A DNA stretch of 64,000 nucleotides from contig JAFRBA010000153.1 of the NCBI GenBank assembly GCA_017405115.1, positions 62,001 through 126,000 on the forward strand, read 5' to 3'. Positions 33,714 to 42,838 of this stretch are shown one piece after another; within the stretch, counting starts at the first letter, position 1; every line of letters begins with the position of its first letter. A program made the position numbers and the translations under genes. Source of the stretch: Kiritimatiellia bacterium. Lineage in GTDB: Bacteria > Verrucomicrobiota > Kiritimatiellia > RFP12 > UBA1067. The notes beneath the pieces were generated by a model. That model had not been told where the DNA came from and searched no databases. It worked only from the letters and a program-made list of their open reading frames with translations.

Positions 33714-35087
33714 ATGAACAAATCGCATTTGCTGCTTGCTCTCTCTCTTGGACTCGGCCTCTGCGCCTTCGGGCAGGGAGCCCAGGGCTGGAAGGCTGGC
33801 GTTGCCCGAGTCAAGATCACGCCGGAGAAGCCCATATGGCTTGCCGGCTACGCTTTACGCGACCATGTCTTCGAGGGCGTGCGGCAGGACATATGGGCCA
33901 AGGCACTTGCCCTGGAGGACCGCGACGGCAACGTCGGCGTGATCGTGACAATGGACCTCTGCTTCATCCCGAGGGCCATGTCGCTCGAGATAAAGGCCGA
34001 CATCGAGCGTAAACACGGCCTCAAGCCCGGCCAGGTAATCCTCAACGCGTCGCATACGCACAGCGGTCCGCTTGCAACGCTGTCGAAGTGGGTGCTCTTT
34101 CCGCTTAGCGACGCCGAATGGGAGGACGTGTTCGCCTACACGCGCCGCCTGATAGGGGATGTGTCGGCCGTCGTCGGCGAGGCGCTTGCGAAACGCGAGA
34201 CTGCCACGGTCATGACGGGCGGCGGGACGGTCCGCTTTGCCGTCAACCGCCGGCGCAACAAGGAGAGCCAGCTCAAGACGACAACGGAGCTCGTGGGGCC
34301 GGTTGATCATGCGGTGCCGGTCTTGAAGGTCGAGGACGCCAAGGGGGCGCTCAAGGCCGTCCTGTTCGGCTACGCCTGCCACAACACCGTGCTAGACGAG
34401 TACCTTGTGTGCGGGGACTACGCCGGATACGCCCAGGAGGAGGTGGAGCGCATGCACCCCGGCGCCACGGCCATGTTCTTCCAGGGGGGCGGCGCGGACC
34501 AGAACCCGCTTCCCCGGAGGAAGGTGTCCCTCGCCATGCAGTACGGCAGGGAGCTCGCCGCGGCCGTGGAGCAGACGCTTGCGGACGGGATGAGCCTGCG
34601 GGAGCCGGTGCTCGTGACGAAGTACGCGGAGGCTACGCTCGCGATGGAGGAGCCGATGTCCGCCGAAACGCTGGCGCGGCACTCCAAGGAGGACGGCTGG
34701 ATCGGCCGCGTCGCGCGCACGATGGCGTCCGAGTTCGCCAGGAAAACGCCCGGAACGGAGTATCCGTATCCCATACACTACTGGCGCGTCGGAGACCAGA
34801 AGCTCTTCGCGCTGGGCGGCGAGATCGTGTCGGGATATTCGCGCGAGATCAAGAAGGCCCACGGCGACGACGCGTTCGTGATGGGCTACTGCGACGACGT
34901 GATGAGCTACATACCGACTCCTGAGATGTGGGACGAAGGCGGCTACGAGGTCGCGACCGCGCACCTGGTCTACATGCTGCCCGCCCCCTGGAGGCGCGAC
35001 GTGACGAAGCGGATACTCGACGCCGTCGACCGACTGGTCGCGGAGGACGGGCAGGCAGGTTGCTGCACCAAGGCAAAGCAGCCATGA
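33714..35087 (+). CDS. Secreted neutral/alkaline ceramidase-like hydrolase
   Basis: 457 residues. A signal peptide (MNKSHLLLALSLGLGLCAFG) precedes a neutral ceramidase N-terminal-type domain. AGVARVKITPEKPIWLAGY opens the domain, NASHTHSGP (about 110-118) gives the zinc-ligand His residues, and FGYACHNTV and MFFQGGGADQNP are later metal-site motifs. Classical ceramidases cleave the amide of ceramide. The shorter bacterial forms next to sugar genes are often of unknown substrate, and an amidase action on a glycan or glycolipid is possible. The gene is 18 bases after the exported aminotransferase and overlaps the symporter gene by ATGA, so all three are probably one operon. Confidence 0.78.
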   Translation: MNKSHLLLALSLGLGLCAFGQGAQGWKAGVARVKITPEKPIWLAGYALRDHVFEGVRQDIWAKALALEDRDGNVGVIVTMDLCFIPRAMSLEIKADIERKHGLKPGQVILNASHTHSGPLATLSKWVLFPLSDAEWEDVFAYTRRLIGDVSAVVGEALAKRETATVMTGGGTVRFAVNRRRNKESQLKTTTELVGPVDHAVPVLKVEDAKGALKAVLFGYACHNTVLDEYLVCGDYAGYAQEEVERMHPGATAMFFQGGGADQNPLPRRKVSLAMQYGRELAAAVEQTLADGMSLREPVLVTKYAEATLAMEEPMSAETLARHSKEDGWIGRVARTMASEFARKTPGTEYPYPIHYWRVGDQKLFALGGEIVSGYSREIKKAHGDDAFVMGYCDDVMSYIPTPEMWDEGGYEVATAHLVYMLPAPWRRDVTKRILDAVDRLVAEDGQAGCCTKAKQP

Positions 35088-36610
35088 CCGGCGGGCTTTG
35101 CATGGCCGACTACGCCGTTGTCGTCGCGTTCTTTGCGGCGATGGTCGGCGTTGGGCTGTGGAGCAGCCGCAGGGCGTCCGACGCGGGCGCGTACTTCGGG
35201 AAGGACCGGTCCGCCTCGTGGTGGCTCTCGGGCATATCGTTCTACATGAACAGCTTCTCCGCGCTTGCGTTCGTGATGTACTCCGCGCTTGCGTACAAGT
35301 ACGGATTCCTCCCCGTCACCGTGAGCTGGCTCCTCGTGCCGTCGATTCTAATAGCGTCCCGCTGGCTGGCGGTGCGCTGGCGGCGCGCGGCGCAGGAAAG
35401 CCCGATCGACTTCATAGCCAGGCGCTACACTCCGCGCATGTGCTCTTTCGTGGCGTGGTGCGGACTCCCGATGCAGGCGCTCGACAACTCCCTGAAGCTC
35501 CTTGCGATAGGCACGGTCGTAGGCGTCGGCATGGGCTTCCCGCTGTTCTGGTCGATATGCATTTCGGGCGTCATCATAATCGTGTACACGTTCCTTGGGG
35601 GGCTCAAGGCGGCGCTTGCCTGCGACTTCATACAGTTCTTCGTCATCCTCGCCGTGGTGTTCGCCCTGCCGCCGCTCTGCCTCGGCAAGCTCGCGGCGCT
35701 CGATGGCGGCTCGGGGCTCGCGCATGGCCTGTCGGTGTTCTTCGACCGCGCGCCCGAGGGCTTCTTCTCGCTGGTGACGAGCGAGTACAACTGGATGTAC
35801 CTATTCATCGTGTTCTTCCTGAACTTCATGACGCTTTCCACCAACTGGCCGCTCATACAGCGCTACGCGGCCACAAAAAGCGACAGGGACGCGAAGAAGA
35901 TGACATACCTCGTCGCGGTCCTCCTGGTCGTCGGGCCGCCGCTCATGTTCTTCCCCGCGATGGCGGCGCGCATCTTCCTGTCGACGCCAGTCGCAGACGC
36001 CGACATGAACGGCGTCTACGCGATACTCTGCCGCGAGGTGCTGCCTGGCGGGATGATGGGGCTGGTCGTCGCTGCGATGTTCTCGGCAACGATGAGTTCG
36101 CTCGCCGGGAACTTCAACGCCGTCGCCTCGGTGGTGACGAACGAGCTCTACGCCAAGCTAGACCGCAACGCGACGCCGCGGCGCCTCATGTGGGCAGGCA
36201 AGATCGCCACGGCGGCCGTTGGCCTGGTCGTCATAGGCCTTACGTTCGTGATGCAGTACGCGCAGGGTGCGAAGGACCTCTTCGCGCTCTCGAACCAGGT
36301 GTTCAGCGTGTTCCTCGCGCCGATCACGCTGCCGATGATAGCGGGCGTTCTGCTCCGAACGATATCGAAGCGCGCGGGTCTTCTGGCGCTGGTCGGCGGC
36401 ATCGCGGTCGGACTCGTCCTGTTCTTCGCGGCACCATGGCTTTCGGCGCACTTCGCGGGAATCCCCGACATGCGGGGCGAGGTCCCGATGACTTGGCTCA
36501 CGTCCGTTGCCACGGTCGTGCTGCTCTTGGTCGGCACAAGGCTTTTCCCGGATCGCCGGGATGAGCGCGGCGAAGTCGATGCGTTTTTTGCAAAGCTTGA
36601 AGACAAATAG
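35084..36610 (+). CDS. Sodium:solute symporter (SSS family)
   Basis: 508 residues. A multi-helix inner-membrane transporter of the LeuT-like fold. GAYFGKDRSASWWLSGISFY and the long run of hydrophobic helices (SICISGVIIIVYTFLGGLKA with the conserved LGGLKA after TM5, and GLVVAAMFSATMSSLAGNFN) are typical SSS landmarks, the latter holding Na+-site Ser residues. The start overlaps the ceramidase stop. It would import the sugar, amine or carboxylate released by the exported enzymes of this cluster, which is inference from position. The aminotransferase paralogue follows 21 bases later. Confidence 0.9.
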   Translation: MTGGLCMADYAVVVAFFAAMVGVGLWSSRRASDAGAYFGKDRSASWWLSGISFYMNSFSALAFVMYSALAYKYGFLPVTVSWLLVPSILIASRWLAVRWRRAAQESPIDFIARRYTPRMCSFVAWCGLPMQALDNSLKLLAIGTVVGVGMGFPLFWSICISGVIIIVYTFLGGLKAALACDFIQFFVILAVVFALPPLCLGKLAALDGGSGLAHGLSVFFDRAPEGFFSLVTSEYNWMYLFIVFFLNFMTLSTNWPLIQRYAATKSDRDAKKMTYLVAVLLVVGPPLMFFPAMAARIFLSTPVADADMNGVYAILCREVLPGGMMGLVVAAMFSATMSSLAGNFNAVASVVTNELYAKLDRNATPRRLMWAGKIATAAVGLVVIGLTFVMQYAQGAKDLFALSNQVFSVFLAPITLPMIAGVLLRTISKRAGLLALVGGIAVGLVLFFAAPWLSAHFAGIPDMRGEVPMTWLTSVATVVLLLVGTRLFPDRRDERGEVDAFFAKLEDK

Positions 36611-36631
36611 AAGGAACGGAGAAGGCTGAAA

Positions 36632-37960
36632 ATGGGCAAGTTGGCCATAACGGGCGGCGAGCCGGTGCTGAAGGCCCGGGACGAGCGGCTTTTCCACTGG
36701 CCGATCGTCAACGACGCGATGCGAAGGGCGCAGGCGGACGTGCTGGAGGCCGGCAACATGTCCGGCACGGACATCGCACGCCGCTTCGAGGCTGAGTTCG
36801 CCGCGTGGCAGGGCAGGAAGTACGCGCTTTCCCACAACAACGGGACGAACGCGCTCAACGCCGCTATGTACGCAATAGGCCTCGGGCCGGGCGACGAGAT
36901 AGTCTGCACGACGGTCACCTACTGGGCGAGCTGCACGGGAGCGCTCGCCCTGGGCGCGGCGGTGGTGTTCTGCGACATCGACCCCGAGACGCTGCAGATG
37001 GACCCCGCGAGCCTCGAGGCGCACGTCACGCCCCGCACGAAGGCCGTGATGGTGGTCCACTACATGGCGCACCCCGCGCCCATGGACGAGATCATGGCAG
37101 TCGCCAGGAAGCACGGCCTCAAGGTGATCGAGGACGTCTCGCACGCCCAGGGCGGGCACTACAAGGGCAGGATGCTCGGCACGTTCGGCGACGTCGCGGC
37201 GATGTCGCTCATGAGCTGCAAGTCCTTCGCGATCGGCGAGGGCGGCATGCTCGTCACCGACGACGCCGAAATATTCAAGAAGGCCGTCGTCTTCGGGCAC
37301 TACGACCGCATCGTCGACGTCTGCACCGACGAGGAGATGGAGGCGCCGAAGAACGTCCCGTGGGGCGGGCTCAAGAACCGCATGCACCAGACGTCCGCGG
37401 CGATAGGGCTCGAGCAGCTCAAGAAGCACGACGCCGAGATCGCCGAGATCGACCGCGCGATGAAGTACTTCTGGAAGGGCGTCTCGGACGTCGCCGGGCT
37501 GAAGATGGTCTACCCGAAGGAAGAGGGCAGCGACAAGGCCGGATGGTACGCCTCGCGCTTCCTCTACGACGCGGAGGCCTTCGGCGGCATATCGAACGTG
37601 ACGTTCTGCGAGGCGCTCAACGCCGAGGTCGGCGGCGGCTTCTCCTTCGGATGCAACATGCCTCTCCACCTTTCGAGCGTGTTCTTCGACGTCGACATCT
37701 ACGGACACGGCTGGCCTACGTCGCGCGTGTTCCTGCCGGACGGCGTGGACCCACGAGCCGAGACAGGGCCGCTCCCTAACGCGGAGAAGATAAACATGCA
37801 GGTTCTCGGCGAGCCGTGGTTCAAGCACGAGGACCGCGCGAAGATCGACCCGTACATCGAGGCCGTGCGCAAGGTCGCGGCGAACGCCGAGGAGCTCCGG
37901 CCGATCAACGACACCACGCCGATTCTCGGTGGAATCGCGCTTTCGAAGAGGAAGAAGTAG
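36632..37960 (+). CDS. DegT/DnrJ/EryC1/StrS-family aminotransferase, cytosolic paralogue
   Basis: 442 residues without a signal peptide. It matches the Tat-exported protein at 32262 along nearly its whole length (LFHWPIVNDAMRRAQADVLE, TVTYWASCTGALALGAAVVF, EDVSHAQGGHYKG). The PLP Lys is at about 197 in SLMSCKSFAIGEGG, with a more canonical GEGG than the paralogue. It therefore looks like the active cytosolic enzyme, aminating a keto-sugar or cyclitol taken up by the adjacent symporter. RBS GGAGAAGG at good distance. Last gene of the cluster, followed by a hairpin. Confidence 0.85.
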   Translation: MGKLAITGGEPVLKARDERLFHWPIVNDAMRRAQADVLEAGNMSGTDIARRFEAEFAAWQGRKYALSHNNGTNALNAAMYAIGLGPGDEIVCTTVTYWASCTGALALGAAVVFCDIDPETLQMDPASLEAHVTPRTKAVMVVHYMAHPAPMDEIMAVARKHGLKVIEDVSHAQGGHYKGRMLGTFGDVAAMSLMSCKSFAIGEGGMLVTDDAEIFKKAVVFGHYDRIVDVCTDEEMEAPKNVPWGGLKNRMHQTSAAIGLEQLKKHDAEIAEIDRAMKYFWKGVSDVAGLKMVYPKEEGSDKAGWYASRFLYDAEAFGGISNVTFCEALNAEVGGGFSFGCNMPLHLSSVFFDVDIYGHGWPTSRVFLPDGVDPRAETGPLPNAEKINMQVLGEPWFKHEDRAKIDPYIEAVRKVAANAEELRPINDTTPILGGIALSKRKK

Positions 37961-38021
37961 TGGGCTGACAGGCCGTCGTAATACGCTTTGGGAGGGTGCA
38001 AAGCACGGCCCATACAATTAG

Positions 38022-38049
38022 TTGTGCCCGCCCTTGTCGGCGGGCACAA
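38022..38049 (+). terminator. Hairpin after the aminotransferase operon
   Basis: A perfect 11-bp stem (38022-38032 with 38039-38049) with a 6-base loop is followed by TATTT. It abuts the next promoter, so it may both end the upstream transcript and shape the start of the next. Confidence 0.6.
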
Positions 38050-38053
38050 TATT

Positions 38054-38062
38054 TGGTATAAT
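38054..38062 (+). promoter_or_regulatory. Extended -10 promoter of the MFS gene
   Basis: TGGTATAAT with the box ending ten bases before the ATG at 38073; no SD-like sequence lies between them. Confidence 0.6.
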
Positions 38063-38072
38063 TCTCGCACAT

Positions 38073-39308
38073 ATGAAAAGGTTCTTTCGCGCTGTGCTTC
38101 CTGCGTTCCTGCTTGCCGTCTCGGTCGGGCAGATTTACGCGTTCACTAACTTCTCCGACGAGATCGCCCGTTGCATAGGCGAATCGCAGAAAGACGTCCA
38201 GTTCGCATTCTCGCTCGGGATATTCTTCCTCGGCATGGGCGCTGCGTTCTTCGGCAAGATAGTCGAAAAGAACATCCGGCTGTCGACGGTCATCGGCACC
38301 GCGCTGTTTATCTCGGGGCTCTGCGTGACGGCGGTGGGCATCGAAGTGAAGTCGCTCGCGCTCATATATCTCGGCTACGGCTTTCTGGTGGGCACGGGCA
38401 CCGGCGTGATCTACATATCCCCGGTAAAGACGATGATGCTCTGGTTCCCGGAGCACAAGGCCATCGCGGCGGCCTTGCCGATCATCTCGTTCGGCCTTGG
38501 CTCGACGGTGTCCACCATCGTCTACAAGGGCTTCGGGTTCGGCGGGCCCGGCTCGCTCTTCTCGATGCGCTTCCTCGGCTACTACGACTTCTTCAAGGTG
38601 GCGGAGGACCCGGCGGCCATAGCCTCCGTGTTCTACGCGTTCGCGGCGTTCTACGTGGTGCCCATGGCAATTGCGACGTTCATGCTCAAGAAGCCGAAGA
38701 TTCAGGTGCAGAGCTTCGGGCACGGCATACCGAGCCTCGAGTTCAAGTACGTGCAGCTGGCGAAGGACACGTTCTTCCTCCGCGCGTGGCTGTTCATGTT
38801 CCTGAACATATCGGCGGGTCTGTGCCTCATACCGCTCGCAAAGCAGATGATGAAGTCGCCGGCAGTCGGTTACTCGGAGGGGATCATCACGACGATCATC
38901 GCGCTTTGCGGAATCATGAACGGCGGCGGGCGCTTCCTGTTCGCGTGGTGGTCCGACAGGCTGGCGCGGCGCATCAACATCCTGCTGATAATACTGTCCA
39001 TTTCGGCCGGCATAATGACCCTTTCGTTCTGGCCTCCGATGATAGGGCTGGCGCTCCTCGTCATAAACGCCTGCTACGGCGCGGGGTTCTCGGTGATACC
39101 GGCGATCCTCGCCGACCACTACGGCATGACGAACATCTCCAAGATACACGGCGCGGTGCTCTCGGCATGGGGCTTCGCCGGGCTCGCGGGAAACCAGGCC
39201 GCGATGTTCGTAAAGGGGCACATGGGCGGCGACGTGGCGGTGGTCGCCATGCTCGTCATCGTGTATTCCCTGAACTTCGTCAACGTGCTGACGCTGCGGC
39301 GGCGCTGA
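38073..39308 (+). CDS. OFA-type MFS transporter (oxalate/formate antiporter family)
   Basis: 411 residues, about twelve membrane helices. The N-terminal LLAVSVGQIYAFTNFSDEI and the GYGFLVGTGTGVIYISPVKT loop are OFA-family hallmarks. WFPEHKAIAAAL after TM4 is the usual MFS A-like loop, and GGGRFLFAWWSDRLARR the second cytoplasmic loop. Members carry small carboxylates such as oxalate, formate or lactate, so it probably exports or exchanges a fermentation acid. Own promoter, no RBS; the mRNA is apparently almost leaderless. The following gene begins nine bases after its stop. Confidence 0.87.
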   Translation: MKRFFRAVLPAFLLAVSVGQIYAFTNFSDEIARCIGESQKDVQFAFSLGIFFLGMGAAFFGKIVEKNIRLSTVIGTALFISGLCVTAVGIEVKSLALIYLGYGFLVGTGTGVIYISPVKTMMLWFPEHKAIAAALPIISFGLGSTVSTIVYKGFGFGGPGSLFSMRFLGYYDFFKVAEDPAAIASVFYAFAAFYVVPMAIATFMLKKPKIQVQSFGHGIPSLEFKYVQLAKDTFFLRAWLFMFLNISAGLCLIPLAKQMMKSPAVGYSEGIITTIIALCGIMNGGGRFLFAWWSDRLARRINILLIILSISAGIMTLSFWPPMIGLALLVINACYGAGFSVIPAILADHYGMTNISKIHGAVLSAWGFAGLAGNQAAMFVKGHMGGDVAVVAMLVIVYSLNFVNVLTLRRR

Positions 39309-39317
39309 GTTCCTAAC

Positions 39318-40517
39318 ATGCGCCTTCGTCCCCGCCACCTTGCCTCCGTGGCAGCGCGCATCGCCTTCGCAGCCTTTGCGGTCTGGTGCGTCCTGGTCGA
39401 GATCGCGGAATTCGCCGCCGGGAGACTTTTCGGCATGGTGCTCGACGGGGACTGGTTCCTCCTCCTGGTCGGCAGCTCGCGGGCGGCGATGGGGGAGTTC
39501 CTTCGCATCTACGGCTTGCCGCTTGCGGCTGCCGCGGCCGCCATCCTAGTGCTTGCCGCCGCCATAGTCGTGGTATCGCTTCGCGCTTCCCGCCGCGTGT
39601 TTCTGGCCGTCGTCGCGGTGGCCGCCGCCGCAGTCGCGGTGCGCGTCGCACAGGTAGGGTCGGCCAGGGCGTGGAAACCAGTCTATGTCGCCTTCGACAC
39701 GCTGCGCAGCGCCCGTTCGTATGCGGGAATCGCCGCCGCGGGGCGCTGGACCGACGCGCGCGCCGCGCAGGCGCGCAGCCTGCCCGAGGGCGCAACGAAC
39801 TACGTCGTCGTAATAGGCGAGAGCATGACGACGCACCGGCTTTCCTTCTTCGGCTACGGCAAGCACACCACGCCCGGGCTGGAGCGCCTGGGCTCGGCGC
39901 TGTCCGTGCAGGGGCCCGTCCGCGCTCCGTCCCCATACACGGTGACGGCGCTTGCGCGGCTGCTGATCGACGACGGCGCCGCCGCGCCGGTCTGGTTCCG
40001 CCTGGCGGGCTACCGCACGGCATTCGTCGGCGCGCACCACCGCTGGGCGCGCTACTGCTCGGTGGAGGCGTCGATATTCGAGGCATGCGAACCGAAGTTG
40101 TACTTGAGCGAGCTGATGAAGGGCGAGCACATATACGACGAATACCTTCTGCCGCATGTGAGGGAGCTCATGGGGCGGAAGGGCCCGTTCGCGCTCTTCG
40201 TGCACATGATGGGCAGCCACTTCAGCCAGGTGGACCGCGTGCCGGCCGGCTTCGCCGCCGACGAGGGGCTGGACGACTACGACCGCAGCATCAGGTACTC
40301 GGACATGGTCCTCTCCGAGATCATCGCGGCGCTTCCGCCGCGCACAGTGCTGCTGTACATCTCGGACCACGGTGAAAGCACGGACACCGGGCGCTGGCGC
40401 GACGTGGCGTCCGAGGCGCTTTGGTCTGTGCCGGTCTTCGTGTATCCCGCCGACGCCGCGCCGCGGATCGAAACGGTCTCCGACTTCGTGTCGGCTTGGC
40501 GCGCATGGACAAGGTGA
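39318..40517 (+). CDS. EptA-like phosphoethanolamine transferase / sulfatase-fold membrane protein
   Basis: 399 residues. Three or four N-terminal membrane helices (to about residue 115) are followed by an alkaline-phosphatase-like domain. VVVIGESMTTHRLSFFGYGK corresponds to the nucleophile loop of EptA enzymes, with a Thr at about 170. SPYTVTALARLL, HMMGSHFSQV and LLYISDHGES (metal-binding Asp-His, about 347) match further family motifs. It would add phosphoethanolamine to lipid A or another envelope glycan. It is shorter than typical EptA (about 540) because the membrane part is reduced. It sits between a transporter and recO with no clear functional link. Confidence 0.8.
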   Translation: MRLRPRHLASVAARIAFAAFAVWCVLVEIAEFAAGRLFGMVLDGDWFLLLVGSSRAAMGEFLRIYGLPLAAAAAAILVLAAAIVVVSLRASRRVFLAVVAVAAAAVAVRVAQVGSARAWKPVYVAFDTLRSARSYAGIAAAGRWTDARAAQARSLPEGATNYVVVIGESMTTHRLSFFGYGKHTTPGLERLGSALSVQGPVRAPSPYTVTALARLLIDDGAAAPVWFRLAGYRTAFVGAHHRWARYCSVEASIFEACEPKLYLSELMKGEHIYDEYLLPHVRELMGRKGPFALFVHMMGSHFSQVDRVPAGFAADEGLDDYDRSIRYSDMVLSEIIAALPPRTVLLYISDHGESTDTGRWRDVASEALWSVPVFVYPADAAPRIETVSDFVSAWRAWTR

Positions 40518-40548
40518 CAATGCGCGCGGAACGGAGGGCATAGGCGGC

Positions 40549-41235
40549 ATGGCCGGCGAGACAGTCAAGAGCGAAGCCATATGCCTCGACATCCGTCCGT
40601 GGTCGCGCACGAGCCATGTGGTGGAGTGGCTGACCCCGCACGGGAAGGTCCGGACCCTGGTGAAGGGCGCGGTGCGTCCGAAAAGCGCGTTCCTCGGGCA
40701 GTACGACCTCAACTACACGTGCGAGCTGGTGTATTACGCGCGCGCTCGCGGCGAACTGCACGCCCTCCGCGAATGCGTGCCCGTCCGCCTGAGGGAGGAG
40801 CTTCGCGGCGACTACCGCGCGCTGGCGCTTGCCGGCCATTTCCGCCGGCTCGCCTCCGATTTCGCGCCGGCGGGCCCCGACTGCGCCGCGTGGCACGAGT
40901 CGCTCGCCGACGCGCTCGACAGGCTCTGCCTGCGCGCGCGGACGCCGTCGGAAGCCGTCGGGGAGCTTCTGCGCTTCGAGCTGGCCGTGCTCGGGCTGAT
41001 GGGGCTGAAGCCCGAGATGGAGGCGGAGTCCGGGGGCTTTGCGCTGCGCGGAGAGCGGCGGATGCCGGTCGGCGCCGAGGTCGCCGCCTATCTCCGCGAC
41101 CCGACGCGTCCCGTGAAAAATATCAGCATCCCCCTTGACGCGGCGAGGGTAATTGGTGTATTCTATCAATTCCACTTGGACTGTGCCGTCGACGTGCGGC
41201 GGACTGTCCTGGGGATGGTCTGTAAAACAAAATGA
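40549..41235 (+). CDS. recO: DNA repair protein RecO
   Basis: 228 residues. RecO binds ssDNA and SSB and helps RecR load RecA in recombinational gap repair. The N-terminal OB-fold is recognisable (ICLDIRPWSRTSHVVEWLTP, VRTLVKGAVRPKSAFLGQYD), followed by the all-helical C-terminal domain (LRFELAVLGLMGLKPEMEAE). No zinc-type Cys cluster is seen in the C-terminal half, unlike some family members. The start at 40549 follows GGAGGGC; an ATG at 40519 in the same frame runs into a stop. The stop overlaps the ATG of an alternative start of the next gene. Confidence 0.85.
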   Translation: MAGETVKSEAICLDIRPWSRTSHVVEWLTPHGKVRTLVKGAVRPKSAFLGQYDLNYTCELVYYARARGELHALRECVPVRLREELRGDYRALALAGHFRRLASDFAPAGPDCAAWHESLADALDRLCLRARTPSEAVGELLRFELAVLGLMGLKPEMEAESGGFALRGERRMPVGAEVAAYLRDPTRPVKNISIPLDAARVIGVFYQFHLDCAVDVRRTVLGMVCKTK

Positions 41236-41249
41236 AAGCAGAGGGTCAG

Positions 41250-42488
41250 ATGATGGTCAAGACAATGGGCGCGATGCTGCTCGCGGGCGCCGCGGTGGTA
41301 GCCGGATGCGGTTCGGACGCCGAGAAGAAGGCGGACGACTCCGTGGCGGTGTCGGTCAACGGAGTCGAGCTGCGGCAGTCGACGATCGACGCGGATGTCG
41401 AGAAGATGATGAAGGCGCAAGGCGACAAGATCCCCGCGGAGCAGCGCGGATACGCCCGCCAGATGATGGCGAACCAGCTCGTGCAGAGCTTCATAGTGGA
41501 GAACGTGCTCGTCGCCAATGCGAAGGCCGCAGGGGTCGCGGTGACGGACGCCGACCGCAAGGAGCGCGAGGCGGAGTTCCTCAAGGCCGTCGCCCGCATG
41601 CCCGACGCGCCCAAGAGCATAGCGGAGTACTTCAAGAAGTTCCCGCTTGGCGAGGAGCGCGCCCGCGCCGAGTTCGAGAACGGCATCCTCATCGACAAGT
41701 ACATCAAGGAGAACCAGGCAAAGGCGGCTCCGGCGAAGGACTACGAGGCCGAGGCGCAGAAGATGATCGACAACGTCGTGTCCAACAACGCGACGGCCGC
41801 GACGTCAGAGGCTGACGCGCTCAAGAAGATCAAGGAGCTCAAGGCCCAGCTCGACAAGGTTCCTGCCGCCGACCTCGCGGCGAAGTTCGCCGAGCTGGCG
41901 AAGGCGAACTCCGCATGCCCGTCTTCCGCGAAGGGCGGCGACCTCGGCGAGTTCACCCACGGCCAGATGGTCAAGGAGTTCGACGAAGTCGCCTTCGCGC
42001 AGCCCGTCGGCAAGGTGTCCGACCCCGTGAAGACGCAGTTCGGCTACCACCTCGTCATGACGACGAAGAAGACCCCGGCCGTCGAGGCGAAGGGAGACAA
42101 GCCCGCGTCGCCCGAGAAGGTCCAGGCAAGCCATATCCTCGTCAAGACCGAAAAGGCGCAGAAGGTGCCGTCGAAGGCGGACGTCGTGGGCTACCTTAAG
42201 AAGCAGGACGAGCGCAACTTCATGCAGAAGTTCGTCATGGACCAGGTCAGGCAGGCCAAGATCGAGGCGAGCGAGGCATACAAGCAGTTCCTGCCCCAGA
42301 GCAACGAGCCGCCGAAGCCGAAGGCCGCCCCTGCGAAGGCCGCTCCCACGAAGACCGCCCCCGCGAAGGCAAAGGCCGCGCCTGCGAAGACCGTCGTCGA
42401 GACGGCCCCCGTGAAGGCCGTCCCCGCGAAGAAGCCGGCCGGCAAGCCAGCGGCGGCCAAGCCGGTTGAAAAAAAAGAGGCGAAATGA
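41250..42488 (+). CDS. Parvulin-type peptidyl-prolyl isomerase lipoprotein
   Basis: 412 residues. A lipobox (VVAGC, Cys about 16) anchors a SurA/PrsA-like chaperone. A SurA-N-type helical region (about 30-175, VEKMMKAQGDKIPAEQRGYA) is followed by a parvulin domain (about 190-285, ending FGYHLVMTTKK), which catalyses prolyl isomerisation during folding of exported proteins. The last about 65 residues are an Ala/Lys/Pro-rich low-complexity tail (KAAPAKAAPTKTAPAKAKAA) likely to reach through the periplasm. The start at 41250 follows GAGGG and gives a normal signal. An ATG at 41232 overlapping recO is the alternative. Function in outer-membrane or secreted protein folding is inferred. Confidence 0.85.
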   Translation: MMVKTMGAMLLAGAAVVAGCGSDAEKKADDSVAVSVNGVELRQSTIDADVEKMMKAQGDKIPAEQRGYARQMMANQLVQSFIVENVLVANAKAAGVAVTDADRKEREAEFLKAVARMPDAPKSIAEYFKKFPLGEERARAEFENGILIDKYIKENQAKAAPAKDYEAEAQKMIDNVVSNNATAATSEADALKKIKELKAQLDKVPAADLAAKFAELAKANSACPSSAKGGDLGEFTHGQMVKEFDEVAFAQPVGKVSDPVKTQFGYHLVMTTKKTPAVEAKGDKPASPEKVQASHILVKTEKAQKVPSKADVVGYLKKQDERNFMQKFVMDQVRQAKIEASEAYKQFLPQSNEPPKPKAAPAKAAPTKTAPAKAKAAPAKTVVETAPVKAVPAKKPAGKPAAAKPVEKKEAK

Positions 42489-42525
42489 TATACTACACGC
42501 CCCTCGACGAAAGGAAGAAGATCAA

Positions 42526-42678
42526 ATGAGCCAGCATGCATCACTTAAGGGTTCGGGCAAGATTACGTCCAAGCGCAATGTCCTGAAGCGCTTCGAGCGC
42601 GTCAACCTCCTGCAGAAGCGCGGGGAGTGGAAAGAGGGCAGCCGCGGCCTCGGCCTCAAGAAGACCAAGCCCGAGTAA
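42526..42678 (+). CDS. Small basic protein of the PVC-type family (TIGR04137-like)
   Basis: 50 residues, strongly basic (SLKGSGKITSKRNVLKRFER, then GEWKEGSRGLGLKKTK). The spacing of RNVLKRFERV, the WKEG motif and a GLxK tail match, as I recall it, the small basic protein family TIGR04137 found in Chlamydiae, Verrucomicrobia and relatives, whose function is unknown but which is probably ribosome- or RNA-associated. RBS AAAGGAAGAAG precedes the start. It follows the parvulin gene by 37 bases. The gene is the best taxonomic marker in the window. Confidence 0.8.
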   Translation: MSQHASLKGSGKITSKRNVLKRFERVNLLQKRGEWKEGSRGLGLKKTKPE

Positions 42679-42767
42679 GTCTTTAGCGTTTCGCCTTCGA
42701 AAAGCCCGGGATTGGCGAGAGTTTCGGCAAAGTGCCGTCTCTTTACAATCCGTTAACATCAATGGGC

Positions 42768-42773
42768 TATAAT
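42768..42773 (+). promoter_or_regulatory. -10 box before the secreted hypothetical gene
   Basis: TATAAT preceded by GGC rather than TGn; TTTACA at 42742-42747 is a weak -35 candidate with a long spacer of 20 bases. Confidence 0.4.
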
Positions 42774-42838
42774 TTGCGGCGTCCTGAAGGAACAGGAGGG
42801 TCCTGTTCGGGACGGACGCAAAGAAAGGAAGGCGAAAC

